A DNA stretch of 64,000 nt from Anaerotruncus massiliensis (ex Togo et al. 2026) (GTDB lineage: Bacteria > Bacillota > Clostridia > Oscillospirales > Ruminococcaceae). The DNA lies in NCBI RefSeq assembly GCF_900199635.1, contig NZ_LT962687.1, forward strand, positions 156,501-220,500, read 5' to 3'. A program made the translations under genes and the position numbers. The notes below the pieces were generated by a model. It saw only the letters and a program-made list of their open reading frames with translations. It ran no database searches and was not told the DNA's origin. This document shows, piece after piece, positions 17,274-25,016 of this stretch. Positions within the stretch are counted from its first letter, which is position 1; each line of letters begins with the position of its first letter.

Positions 17274-18137
17274 ATGACGGACCGTCCGCCGCGCGTCGCG
17301 GCCATCCACGGGCTGGCCGGCTTCGGCCGGAGCTCGCTCGCCGTCGTGACCCCCACGCTCTCCGCGATGGGGATCCAGGTCTGCCCGGTGCCGACGGCGG
17401 TCCTCTCCACCCACACGGGCGGGCTGGGCGAGGTGGAATACCGCGACCTGACCGACTATATCCGCCCCTGCTTCGAACATTACCAGCGGCTGGAGCTCGG
17501 GTTCGAGGGGATCTATTCCGGCTTTCTCTCCAACCCCTCGCAGGCGGACGACGTGGCCGCGTTCATCGCGGCGTGGCCGGACGCGCTGGCCGTCGTCGAC
17601 CCGGTGATGGGGGATCACGGCAAGCCCTACCGCACCTGCACCCCCGCGCTGATGGAGCGGATGCGCAGCCTCGTGCGCAGCGCGGCGGTCATCACCCCCA
17701 ATCCGACCGAGGCGGCCATCCTGCTCGGCGAGCCCTACCGTCCCGAACCCCTCGCGCGCCAGCCGCTCAAAAGCATGCTCGCGCGGCTGGGAGAACTCGG
17801 CCCGCGCCACGTGGTGATCACCGGCGTGGAACTGGCGTCGGGGGAATGCGCGGCCGTGGGATACGACCGCGGGCGCAACGCCTTCTGGTACGTGGGGTAC
17901 GAATATGTCCCGGCGGCCTATCCCGGCACGGGAGATATCTTCGCAAGCGTGCTCACCGGCGCGATGCTCAGGGGGGACAGCTTTCCGATCGCGATGGCGC
18001 GCGCGACCCGGTTCGTCGAGCTGGCGATCAAGACGACCTTCAGCTATGGGACTGACACGCGCTACGGCGTCATGTTCGAGCGGTGCCTCGGCTGGCTGAC
18101 CCACGATGAGATCCTCAAGGGCTACAAGCCGCTTTAA
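17274..18137 (+). CDS. pdxY: Pyridoxamine/pyridoxal kinase
   Basis: 287 aa, ribokinase fold of the PdxK/PdxY/ThiD type. Seen: AIHGLAGFGRSSLAVVTPTL near the N-terminus, PVPTAVLSTHTGG, the ATP-site region DPVMGDHGK, ITPNPTEA, and the C-terminal anion-hole/catalytic motif YPGTGDIFASVL with Asp as base. It phosphorylates vitamin B6 vitamers to feed PLP salvage. ATG 17274 has TGAGGTGA upstream; the longer ORF would start in the palindromic spacer. The symbol is by similarity; pdxK is equally possible. Confidence 0.85.
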   Translation: MTDRPPRVAAIHGLAGFGRSSLAVVTPTLSAMGIQVCPVPTAVLSTHTGGLGEVEYRDLTDYIRPCFEHYQRLELGFEGIYSGFLSNPSQADDVAAFIAAWPDALAVVDPVMGDHGKPYRTCTPALMERMRSLVRSAAVITPNPTEAAILLGEPYRPEPLARQPLKSMLARLGELGPRHVVITGVELASGECAAVGYDRGRNAFWYVGYEYVPAAYPGTGDIFASVLTGAMLRGDSFPIAMARATRFVELAIKTTFSYGTDTRYGVMFERCLGWLTHDEILKGYKPL

Positions 18138-18143
18138 ACATTG

Positions 18144-18176
18144 AAAAGCCCCCGGCTCCATGAGTCGGGGGCTTTT
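18144..18176 (+). terminator. Terminator after the pyridoxamine kinase
   Basis: AAAAGCCCCCG stem pairing with CGGGGGCTTTT, then TATT. It also faces the convergent 55-aa gene. Confidence 0.85.
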
Positions 18177-18185
18177 TATTCGGAT

Positions 18186-18353
18186 TCAGAAGGGCAGGTC
18201 GTTCCCGCCGCCCCAGCTGGTTTCGTGGTAGGCGCGTTCCACGGCGCGGCGGTAGATGGAATACCCCGCCGTGACGCAGCATACCAGAACGGCAAGCGCG
18301 ACCGGGACCACCAGCCACAACAGGGAAAGAAAGCGTTTGTCGTTGCGATCCAT
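18186..18353 (-). CDS. Small single-pass membrane protein
   Basis: 55 aa: MDRNDKRF then one hydrophobic helix (LSLLWLVVPVALAVLVCCV) and a polar tail. ATG 18353 has GGAGGG upstream with good spacing. No family recognised. Real-gene status rests on the ribosome binding site and a clean membrane helix. Confidence 0.6.
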   Translation of the reverse strand: MDRNDKRFLSLLWLVVPVALAVLVCCVTAGYSIYRRAVERAYHETSWGGGNDLPF

Positions 18354-18459
18354 CGGGATTCCCCTCCATGCGCGCGAGGCGCCGAAATTTTCACCAGCTA
18401 CTATGATACCGCAAAATGGGAAAACCGTCAACCGGGCCGGGCGGCCCCGCGCGGCCCGG

Positions 18460-18494
18460 AAAAACAAATAACACTGCCACCGGAGGTGACAGTG
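18460..18494 (-). terminator. Terminator of rpsT
   Basis: On the minus strand: CACTGTCACC stem, TCC loop, GGTGGCAGTG, then TTATTTGTTTTT. Confidence 0.82.
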
Positions 18495-18522
18495 TCACAG
18501 AGAAAAGGCTGCATGGAGCCGC

Positions 18523-18783
18523 TTATTTGGCGGCGGCGAGCTTCTTCATAAGCGCGGACTTCCTGTGCGCGGCGGCGTTCTTGTGCAGGATGTTCTTCGA
18601 AGCGGCCTGGTCGACCTTCTTGATCGCGACGCGGATCGCGTCGGCAGAATCGGCGGCACCGGCGGCAACCGCAGCATCCGCCTTCTTCAGCACGGTTTTG
18701 AGGTTGGTCTTGACCGCTTTATTCTCAAGCGCCTTCTTCTGGGCAACGAGCACTCTTTTTTTCGCAGATTTGATATTCGGCAT
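18523..18783 (-). CDS. rpsT: 30S ribosomal protein S20
   Basis: 86 aa, the usual length. The sequence PNIKSAKKRVLVAQKKALENK and the basic helical body (KKVDQAASKNILHKNAAAHR) identify S20, which binds the 5' domain of 16S rRNA in early 30S assembly. AAGGAGGTG ribosome binding site. It is monocistronic, with its own promoter and terminator, and marks the left border of the phage-like cluster. Confidence 0.97.
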   Translation of the reverse strand: MPNIKSAKKRVLVAQKKALENKAVKTNLKTVLKKADAAVAAGAADSADAIRVAIKKVDQAASKNILHKNAAAHRKSALMKKLAAAK

Positions 18784-18829
18784 GGTTCACACCTCCTTGT
18801 CCGCTGGATATCATCAGACAGTACAAGTT

Positions 18830-18858
18830 ATGATAGCATCTTTTTTGAAAAAATGCAA
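18830..18858 (-). promoter_or_regulatory. Promoter of rpsT
   Basis: Minus strand TTGCAT (18858-18853), 17-nt spacer, TATCAT (18835-18830), about 45 nt before the start codon. Confidence 0.7.
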
Positions 18859-18882
18859 TACCCCGCAAGAAATTTTTCCTGC

Positions 18883-18921
18883 AAAAAAGAGGGGCGGCGC
18901 ACCGCGCCGCCCCTCTTTTTT
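18883..18921 (-). terminator. Terminator of the phage-like cluster
   Basis: Perfect stem AAAAAAGAGGGGCGGCG / CGCCGCCCCTCTTTTTT with a 5-nt loop, directly after the tail-fibre-like gene. It isolates the cluster from rpsT. Confidence 0.88.
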
Positions 18922-19387
18922 AGCGAAAGACCAGATATTGATAGGTGACGCCCGCCTCGTTGAGGGCGGCGACCCGTCCGGAGACGGGCGTTGCCGAACT
19001 GAGCACCGAAAACCCCGTCTCGGTGACCAGCGCGGCCTGTGAAGAACCGCCGCCGGCGAGAAAGGCCGCCCGGAGGGCGACGGTGGTCTGGTCGACCGGC
19101 TGGAAGGGGTTTTCACCGGCGGCAAAGACGATTCCGAAGGCGGGGGAGAACCCGAGGGAAATTTCCTGCATGGGCTGTCCGTCCCCCTCGTAGCTGCCGA
19201 GCACCGGGACGGCTCCCGTCCACGCCGCGCGTTCCTGCGCGGAGACGTGCGCGGCACCGTCGGCCGTGTGGGCGTGGAGCGCTCCGTCGATCTTTTGGTT
19301 GTCCGCGTTGAAGTCGGCCATCTTGGGCCGGTCGGTGCCGCTCCACTGGTTGAGCTGCAGATGTTCCGTGCTGTTGGTGCTTGCCAT
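18920..19387 (-). CDS. Phage tail fibre/receptor-binding-like protein
   Basis: 155 aa. The N-terminus STEHLQLNQWSGTDRPKMAD plus FNADNQKIDGALHAH is the conserved baseplate-attachment head of many Firmicutes phage tail fibres; the rest is small and beta-rich. It is last in the cluster, as expected for the fibre gene (xkdV position). Very short for a fibre, so binding may need another protein. AAGGAAG precedes the start. Confidence 0.7.
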   Translation of the reverse strand: MASTNSTEHLQLNQWSGTDRPKMADFNADNQKIDGALHAHTADGAAHVSAQERAAWTGAVPVLGSYEGDGQPMQEISLGFSPAFGIVFAAGENPFQPVDQTTVALRAAFLAGGGSSQAALVTETGFSVLSSATPVSGRVAALNEAGVTYQYLVFR

Positions 19388-19522
19388 TGCTTCACTTCCT
19401 TTTTCAGGTTGGCGTGCCCCGGCCGGGGGGCGCGGGGGCGAAAAACGGCGGGCATGCCGCCCGCCTCCCGCACGGCAAAGCCGCGCGGGGCAGCCGCCCG
19501 CGGCGGCTGGTTTTTCGCCCGG
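19388..19522. other. GC-rich spacer between tail protein I and fibre genes
   Basis: 135 bp with no gene, rich in short inverted repeats; may carry an internal processing hairpin. Confidence 0.4.
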
Positions 19523-20089
19523 TCAGCGGGTCTCCGGGAGCTGCCCGGCGTCGATCTCCGCCCAGGCCAGGTCCTTTTCATCGAGCTGCGCGGCGGTGAG
19601 GCCGGACGCGTCCAGCCGTTCCCACGAGAGGCTGCCGAAGTTGTCCGCCGCGCCGACGCCCACGGGCAGCAGCGCCGCGAGCAGCCGGAGGAGCGCCGCG
19701 TTGTCCGGAATGAGCCCGCCCGCGCCCAACCCCTCCGCGAGGACGCGGTTCTGTCCGTCCTGTTCGCGCAGGGAGAGGTCCGCGCCGAGCGCGCGAAAGT
19801 GGGATTCGAGCGCCCCGGGCGTGCAGCCCGGGCCGCGCGCCAGCGCGGCGGAAGCCTCCCGCAGCGCGGAAAGCTCCATGCCGGCGGGGACGCGAAAGCC
19901 GCAGAGGGCGCAGAGGCGCTCGAGCTGCGCGCGGTCCGCGCGCGGGGAAAAGAAGGACGCCTCACAGCGCTCAAGCGCGGAGGAGAGCAGCGCGAACGCC
20001 GCTTCGTAGGCCGAAAGCTCACGGAAGACGGATCCGCCGGGTCTCAGGTCATAGAGGCCGGTCGCGGCCGTCCGGGGAAAGAGCCCCAT
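19523..20089 (-). CDS. Phage tail protein I / DUF2313-like (XkdU position)
   Basis: 188 aa. N-terminal MGLFPRTAATGLYDLRPGG and SELxAYEAAFALLSSALERC-like helices, and the order (directly after baseplate J), match the XkdU/gpI group of baseplate proteins that join fibres to the baseplate. The family assignment is mainly positional. Confidence 0.65.
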   Translation of the reverse strand: MGLFPRTAATGLYDLRPGGSVFRELSAYEAAFALLSSALERCEASFFSPRADRAQLERLCALCGFRVPAGMELSALREASAALARGPGCTPGALESHFRALGADLSLREQDGQNRVLAEGLGAGGLIPDNAALLRLLAALLPVGVGAADNFGSLSWERLDASGLTAAQLDEKDLAWAEIDAGQLPETR

Positions 20090-20092
20090 CGC

Positions 20093-21145
20093 TTACCCTC
20101 CCATCCGCGTGACGGAGAGTTCCCCCGCCCGCAGCACCTGCGCCGGGCCGGCCGCCAGGTCGGCGGCGGGCAGCAGGACGCGGCAGTTGGTCACCTCTTC
20201 GCGGTCCATTGCGAGCGCGCAGAGGCGCGCCACGGGCAGCCCCGCGCCGACCGGCATGCGGTCGAGCGTCTCCCGGACACGGCCGAGCAGGGCCTCCCGC
20301 ACCTCGGAAAAGCATTCCGCCGGGGCTTCGATCTCAATGGAGACGCCGGCGGCGACCGCCTCGGCGCTTTCGACCGTGACCGTGTCGCAGGGGGCGCGCA
20401 TCCCGCCGAGCGCCTCCGACAGACCGGCAAGCACCGCCTCCGGGACGGCCGGCGCTCCGTCCGCCGCCGCATAGACGGTGAGGGAACCGGGACGTTCTCC
20501 CGCGCATACGGCCGCGCTTCCGATACCCGGCCACGCCTCGGCTGCCGCACGGTAGCTTTCGCCGTTTACGCCGTTCGCGGGGCGGGCCCAGGCGGCGAGC
20601 AGGCGGCGGCGCAGCGAATCGTCCCCCTCCGCGTCCGTCCCGCCGGCAAAGGGCGCGCCGTTCTCCACCGCCGCGACTCCCGCCGCGAGGCGGCGCGGCA
20701 GCGTGACGCTGCCCGCGGCGGCGTTGCCGCCGCGGCCCGCCAGGGCGGCCCGCGCCGCCAGCGTGGCGGACGTCTCCCCCGCGGGGATGCTTCCCGCGTC
20801 CGTGGTGAGATACACCCGCCCGTCCGGGGCCGCGCACGCGGTCCCCGCCGGGATCGGAACCTCCCCGGCCGTTCCCGGCGCGCGGGTAAAGGTGAGTTCC
20901 CCGGCGGCGTGCGCGGCGGGCCTGCGGGAAATCCCCCGCAGCGCGGCGAGGGCGTCGAGCGCCTCGCCCTTCGCGGTCAGCGGGTCGGACTGCCGCGCGG
21001 CCTCGTCGAGCCGCGCGGAAAAGTCCGCGAGCTCGCCCGCCAGCGCGTGAAAGCGCAGCGCGATGTCCGACGCCTCGTCGGGGACGAAGCCGGAAAGCGC
21101 GCTGTAACGCGCGGTCATCGCGCGGTAAAACTCCTGTTCGTTCAT
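20093..21145 (-). CDS. Baseplate J / gp47 family protein
   Basis: 350 aa. Seen: N-terminal EFYRAMTARYSALSGFVPDEASDIALRF-type region, a Gly/Ala-rich middle with GTDAEGDDSLRRRLLAAW, the diagnostic GVNGESYRAAAEAWPGIGSAAV and VYAAADGAPAVPEAVL. It forms the baseplate wedge that links hub, gp25 and fibres of contractile tails (XkdT). The start overlaps the preceding gene by ATGA. Confidence 0.88.
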   Translation of the reverse strand: MNEQEFYRAMTARYSALSGFVPDEASDIALRFHALAGELADFSARLDEAARQSDPLTAKGEALDALAALRGISRRPAAHAAGELTFTRAPGTAGEVPIPAGTACAAPDGRVYLTTDAGSIPAGETSATLAARAALAGRGGNAAAGSVTLPRRLAAGVAAVENGAPFAGGTDAEGDDSLRRRLLAAWARPANGVNGESYRAAAEAWPGIGSAAVCAGERPGSLTVYAAADGAPAVPEAVLAGLSEALGGMRAPCDTVTVESAEAVAAGVSIEIEAPAECFSEVREALLGRVRETLDRMPVGAGLPVARLCALAMDREEVTNCRVLLPAADLAAGPAQVLRAGELSVTRMGG

Positions 21146-21498
21146 ATGTCCACCTCCAGTTGATAGTCCCGCCCCGCCAGCGCGAGGGTGACCCGCACCG
21201 TCAGCCGCCGCGCGCCGGGTTCCCACGCGCATTCCGCCGCGCGGACCTCGAACTGCGGCAGGGGGGCGAGCGCCAGGCGCGCGTCGGCGAGCGCCCGCGC
21301 GTCGCGGGCTCCGGCGGGGCCGTCCGCGCCGAGGCGGTGCAGCGTGCTGCCGAAGGCGGGATCGTGGGGCAGGCTTCCCCGCCTCACCGCGAGCCGGATG
21401 GCGGCGCGCTGCAAAAGCTCCCGTTCGCCGCCGACCATGACGGGGCTTCCGAGAGAATCGCAGAGGTGTCCGCCGTCAATGAGCAAAGCGTCCATCAT
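21142..21498 (-). CDS. Baseplate wedge protein, gp25/DUF2634-like (XkdS position)
   Basis: 118 aa. RRGSLPHDPAFGSTLHRL resembles the core of gp25/XkdS proteins, and RLTVRVTLALAGRDYQLEVDI forms the C-terminal strands. It is the sheath-initiating part of the baseplate. AAGGAGGG precedes the ATGATG start. Confidence 0.75.
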   Translation of the reverse strand: MMDALLIDGGHLCDSLGSPVMVGGERELLQRAAIRLAVRRGSLPHDPAFGSTLHRLGADGPAGARDARALADARLALAPLPQFEVRAAECAWEPGARRLTVRVTLALAGRDYQLEVDI

Positions 21499-21512
21499 AC
21501 GCCCTCCTTTTC

Positions 21513-22490
21513 CTACAGGTAGCCGCGGTCGACGAGCGTGAGCTCGGTCGACGCGCCGGAGGAAGCGAGCCGGTGCCGCACCTGGTGCACCAGCAGCCCC
21601 TCAAAGGTCTCATATCCGCCCGACACGGACGCGGTGTCGCAGACCGAGATATCGAGCAGTCCGGGGCAGGTGACGGTGACCACCCGCTTGCCGAGCATTG
21701 AACGGCGGATGCGCAGCATCGCGTCGATCTGGCCGCCGGTGGGGGTCAGCGTGTACTCGACCGACGGAATGAGGTACCGCTTGCGCACGAGCCCGAGCGC
21801 GGAGGCCTCGGGGTTGTTGTAGGCGTAGCTGTACGCGCCGTCGTCGTCGCGGATGACGAACCGGGTGATGGGGGAGTAGCGGTTGTCGGTGATCTTGAGG
21901 CATGTGTACCGCTGGGCCCCCGCGTCCCGGTTGGAGATTCGATGGAAGCTTCCCTCTCCGGGATTCATCTTGCAGACGACCCGTCCCGCGTCGTCGATGC
22001 GGGCGATCCCCTGGCTCCCGTTGCGAAAGAAGTTGGAAAGCGCCTCCCATTCGCTCGTCCCCTTCAAAATCTGGTACTGGTTGAAGAAGACGTCGAAGTC
22101 GGTGATCAGTGTGGAGAAGCCGTAGGGCCGGATGTGCTCGTCGAAGAGCTCGGTGAGGGAAAGCCCGGTGGTATAGGTCTGCGGCAGGGCCTCGTTGTCG
22201 AGCAGCACCGCGCCGATGCTGCGTGCGATCAGCTTGAGCCGCCGCCCGTCCGCGTCCTCGGTGACCGCCGCCTCGTCGGGCCTGCCGGAAAAGAGCGTCC
22301 GCCCACCGATTTTCACCTCGACGGAGCGCAGGTCGCCGCAGGCGCGCGCGCAGGGGAAAATCCCCTCGAACGAGTGCGCGGGCGAGTCGAGCGATTTGAC
22401 GATTTCCCATTCGAGCGGCGCGGGCAGCAAAACGGCGTTATCCGCCGAATCCTTCACCGTGCAGGACCATTCGCCGGTCAGTTCGGTCAT
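21513..22490 (-). CDS. Baseplate hub protein, gpD/XkdQ-like (late control D type)
   Basis: 325 aa. An N-terminal barrel (WEIVKSLDSPAHSFEGIFP, EVKIGGRTLFSGRPDEA), a middle lysozyme-like or gp27 segment (TGLSLTELFDEHIRPYGFST) and a C-terminal barrel (GLLDISVCDTASVSG, GLLVHQVRHRL) fit tail hub proteins. The start overlaps the upstream stop by ATGA. It sits in the correct PBSX slot. Confidence 0.8.
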   Translation of the reverse strand: MTELTGEWSCTVKDSADNAVLLPAPLEWEIVKSLDSPAHSFEGIFPCARACGDLRSVEVKIGGRTLFSGRPDEAAVTEDADGRRLKLIARSIGAVLLDNEALPQTYTTGLSLTELFDEHIRPYGFSTLITDFDVFFNQYQILKGTSEWEALSNFFRNGSQGIARIDDAGRVVCKMNPGEGSFHRISNRDAGAQRYTCLKITDNRYSPITRFVIRDDDGAYSYAYNNPEASALGLVRKRYLIPSVEYTLTPTGGQIDAMLRIRRSMLGKRVVTVTCPGLLDISVCDTASVSGGYETFEGLLVHQVRHRLASSGASTELTLVDRGYL

Positions 22491-22861
22491 GCGCCCACCC
22501 CTCTCTGTGCGGCGCGTTCGACGAATTCGAGCGTGTAGGTAAGCACCCGCCCGTCCCCCTGCGCCATGTAGGCGAAGCGGGAGACGGCGGCCTCAAAGCT
22601 GCCGCCCGCGGGCAGGTAGAGGAGGGCGAACCCGCCGCCCGTGCAGGCCGCGGAGATTTCCGCAAGCTTTGCCGCCGCGCCCTCGGGCGTGGGGGCGAAG
22701 ACCTCCCCCTCGCACCTTGCGACGCGGCAGCGGGGGCCGAGCTCCTGCACCGCCGCGCCGCAGCCGGGGAAGACCTGCGGCGCGAGGGTCCCGGTATAGC
22801 TCAGTTCGATCCGCCTGGGATTGTGCGGGAAGACGAACTCCCCATACTGCATCCTGCTCAT
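22487..22861 (-). CDS. Tail protein in XkdP position
   Basis: 124 aa. It begins MSRMQYGEFVFPHNPRRIEL, like the N-terminus of gpX/XkdP-type proteins, but no LysM repeat is present. GGAGGACTTCTC precedes ATG 22861, and this ATG overlaps the ancestral stop of the upstream gene (ATGA). Because of the 25-bp duplication upstream, this frame is now also open to 23236, giving a potential 249-aa fusion. Confidence 0.65.
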   Translation of the reverse strand: MSRMQYGEFVFPHNPRRIELSYTGTLAPQVFPGCGAAVQELGPRCRVARCEGEVFAPTPEGAAAKLAEISAACTGGGFALLYLPAGGSFEAAVSRFAYMAQGDGRVLTYTLEFVERAAQRGVGA

Positions 22862-23236
22862 GAGAAGTCCTCCATTTCGTTGGTGATCGGGTGCGGGTAG
22901 CGCCGGGCCTGGGTTTTGAGGCGGTCGTTGAGCTGCCCGAGCAGGCCTCCCTCCCCCCTGCCCGAGCAGGCCTCCCTCCCCCTCGCCGGAAACCCGCCAC
23001 CCCACCGGGGCGGGGGAGGCGTCCTCAAACCCCGCGGCCTCATAGTCCGGCAGGGCGGGCGTGTAGGCGGCCTGCCCGGTGGAGAGCCCGTCCCCCACCG
23101 GCCGCGCGGTGTCCAGATAGCGGTCCCACACCATGGGAACGTCCATTTTGGCGGGGTAGTTGACCGCCGCGCGGGATTTCGTGTAGTCGGAATAGACCTT
23201 GAGGTTTTCGGCCAGCTCGGCGTCGAGGTTCAGCAT
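22858..23236 (-). pseudogene. Small tail gene in the tape-measure slot, frameshifted by a 25-bp duplication
   Basis: The start (ATG, GGAGGA) reads LNLDAELAENLKVYSDYTKS and continues normally to VSGEGEGGLLGQ. Here a 25-bp unit is present twice in perfect tandem (22933-22957 and 22958-22982). Removing one copy restores the frame LNDRLKTQARRYPHPITNEM to a TGA at 22858-22860 that overlaps the next start as ATGA, exactly like the other junctions in this cluster. With both copies the frame shifts and runs into the next gene. The restored product would be about 117 aa, far too small for a tape measure. It may be a true loss, phase variation by slippage, or an assembly error. Confidence 0.8.
22933..22982. 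repeat. Perfect 2 x 25-bp tandem duplication
   Basis: Unit begins CTGCCCGAGCAGGCCT; both copies are identical with no spacer. The length is not a multiple of three, so gain or loss of one copy toggles the frame of the overlapping gene. Confidence 0.92.
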
Positions 23237-23616
23237 GGAAATTCCTCCTCCGAAAAGCTCTCGTTGAAGGAATATTCCTCCCGGTCGAAGCCGTCCTCCT
23301 CCGCCCCGCCGAAGGGCAGGTCCCCCTGCGCCCAGTAGAGGCGGCAGAGCCCGGCGATCTGCCCGAGGGTGTACCGGCGCAGCGCCCCCGCGGGGGTGCG
23401 CAGCCGGTCGGGCCCGTCAAGCGTCTGCCAGAGCAGCACGCAGTTGTAGGCGAGCGCGTAGGCCTCCTCGCCGCCCAGCCCCCGCTTTCCGAGCCGGGGC
23501 ATCATCGCGCAGGCGCGCTGACGGTGGGAAAGGCGCTGGGCGGCGTTCTGCCTGCAAAAATGGACGCCGCGCCCCTCAAAGGGGACGGTGAAACGCTCCG
23601 CCGCGCCGCGCCTCAT
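23230..23616 (-). CDS. Phage protein in tail assembly chaperone position (XkdN slot)
   Basis: 128 aa, no clear motif. GGEEAYALAYNCVLLWQTLD and YTLGQIAGLCRLYWAQGDLP look helical, and the tail is very acidic (EEDGFDREEYSFNESFSEEE). Located right after the tube gene with ATGA overlap, the place where tail assembly chaperones lie. Function is positional inference only. Confidence 0.55.
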   Translation of the reverse strand: MRRGAAERFTVPFEGRGVHFCRQNAAQRLSHRQRACAMMPRLGKRGLGGEEAYALAYNCVLLWQTLDGPDRLRTPAGALRRYTLGQIAGLCRLYWAQGDLPFGGAEEDGFDREEYSFNESFSEEEFPC

Positions 23617-23993
23617 GACCGCACCTCCATGCGCGAACGCGCCACGAGGGTGAGGCTCTCATAGACGAGGTCGCCCAGCGGGGCGTCCTCGCCGATCGCC
23701 GACCACTGGCACCCGGAATAGATGATCTTGCCGTCGGGCCGCACGATGACGACGTTGAAGTCCTCGAGGGAAAAGAAGTCCACGTCGGAGGCGGGGGAGA
23801 CGACCACCCGCACAAGTTCGAGCACGTGGCGGATGCGCCCGCCCACGGTGCCCACCGGCTCCGCCGAACCGAACGCCTCGACATAGCGGCTCTCGCGGGT
23901 GGATTTGGCCTTGTAGCTCTGGGCGGTGGCCAGGCGGCGGCCGTCCACCTCGATGTAGATGTCCTTGCTTGTCGGGAAACTGATAAATGCCAT
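23613..23993 (-). CDS. Phage tail tube protein (XkdM position)
   Basis: 126 aa, MAFISFPTSKDIYIEVDGRR followed by a beta-rich barrel (FNVVIVRPDGKIIYSGCQWS, LVYESLTLVARSR). Size and position after the sheath gene fit contractile tail tubes. GGAAGGAGG upstream of ATG 23993. Confidence 0.72.
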   Translation of the reverse strand: MAFISFPTSKDIYIEVDGRRLATAQSYKAKSTRESRYVEAFGSAEPVGTVGGRIRHVLELVRVVVSPASDVDFFSLEDFNVVIVRPDGKIIYSGCQWSAIGEDAPLGDLVYESLTLVARSRMEVRS

Positions 23994-24010
23994 TTTGTCC
24001 TCCTTCCGCT

Positions 24011-25012
24011 CTAAACCACGATGTCGGCCGCGATCACGATCTGGTTGATCTCGGGCGCGACCCGCAGCGACAGCGTCGCCACACAGACGGACGCGTCGTC
24101 CGGGTGGGCGGCGACCCGGGGCGGCCGGTAGCTGTCGATCACGCCGAGCGCGCGCTCCCGCTCGAGCTCGACGGTGATCTGCGACGCGATGCTCTCCCGC
24201 GTGACGGCGTTGTTTTTGAGCCCGCGCAGCCGCGCGCGGACGGCGCGGCGCACCGCGCCGACCACCTCGTCCACCGCGAGCACGGTGGAGAGGGCGGAAA
24301 AGGTGCTGTCGGGCAGCCCGTTCACCGTGCGGCTTGTGGTGACGGCGCGCACGCACCGCACCTCGCCGCCGCACCGCTCAAAGGGGGTGACGCCCGCGCG
24401 CAGCAATTCTTCCGTTTCAGCGGCGGTAAGCCCGCCGTCGAAGGGGATGTCGAGCGGGACCGCGAGGCCGGAAAGGCTGCCCGCGTTCGCGGCGGCCAGG
24501 GCCGCCGCGAACGCCGCCGCGGTACGCGCGGTGTTCGTCCCCCCGTCGCACAGGACGGCGACGCGGCGGTTGTCGGCCGCGGCGGCGGTTTCGCGGGCCG
24601 CTTCGGTCCCCGCAACCGCGAGCAGTCCCACCCGCTCCCTTCCCGCCGCGCAGCAGGCGTCCACATGCGCGCAGAGCGCCTCGGCGCCCCCGTCGCATAC
24701 CACCACGAAGAGATTTTCCTCGGTTTCCAGCGCGGCGAGCGCGGCGGCGTAGTCCTCACCGGCCGCGGCGGCGTAAACCGGGACGACGCCCGCGGCAAGC
24801 AGCGTCTGCGCCATGCCGTAGAGGACGCTCTCCGTGCCGAACGCCGCGGCGTCGGCCAGCGTGTAGAGCTCGGCCACGCCGGACCCGGAATAACCGGCGC
24901 CCGCCCGCGCGGCGACGGCGACGCCCCGCCCGGCGGGACAGCCGCCCGCATAAGGCCGCACGCTCGTATGGATAAAGACCCCGGGCCGCATGGAATCAGG
25001 TCGTTTGATCAT
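24011..25012 (-). CDS. Contractile tail sheath protein (XkdK-like)
   Basis: 333 aa. It begins RPDSMRPGVFIHTSVRPY. The C-terminal sheath core is conserved: DEVVGAVRRAVRARLRGLKN, a SYRPPRVAAHPDD loop and final strands RVAPEINQIVIAADIVV that form the sheath mesh. The length is at the short end of the family, like diffocin-type sheaths. AAAGGAAG about 9 nt before the start. It shows that the particle has a contractile, myovirus-type tail. Confidence 0.85.
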   Translation of the reverse strand: MIKRPDSMRPGVFIHTSVRPYAGGCPAGRGVAVAARAGAGYSGSGVAELYTLADAAAFGTESVLYGMAQTLLAAGVVPVYAAAAGEDYAAALAALETEENLFVVVCDGGAEALCAHVDACCAAGRERVGLLAVAGTEAARETAAAADNRRVAVLCDGGTNTARTAAAFAAALAAANAGSLSGLAVPLDIPFDGGLTAAETEELLRAGVTPFERCGGEVRCVRAVTTSRTVNGLPDSTFSALSTVLAVDEVVGAVRRAVRARLRGLKNNAVTRESIASQITVELERERALGVIDSYRPPRVAAHPDDASVCVATLSLRVAPEINQIVIAADIVV

Positions 25013-25016
25013 AGGG

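Noticed and set aside
16944-18161. 405-residue version of the small minus-strand protein
   Set aside because: All but the last 58 residues are antisense to the pyridoxamine kinase; the good ribosome binding site is at the short start.
19247-21163. 638-codon plus-strand ORF in the phage cluster
   Set aside because: Antisense to fibre, tail I and baseplate J genes, Arg/Gly-rich and without motif. A hidden tape measure on this strand was considered and dismissed.
22487-23236. A single intended 249-aa phage protein
   Set aside because: The junction lies in a perfect 25-bp duplication, the downstream half has its own ribosome binding site and ATG, and removing one copy restores an ATGA gene junction like its neighbours.
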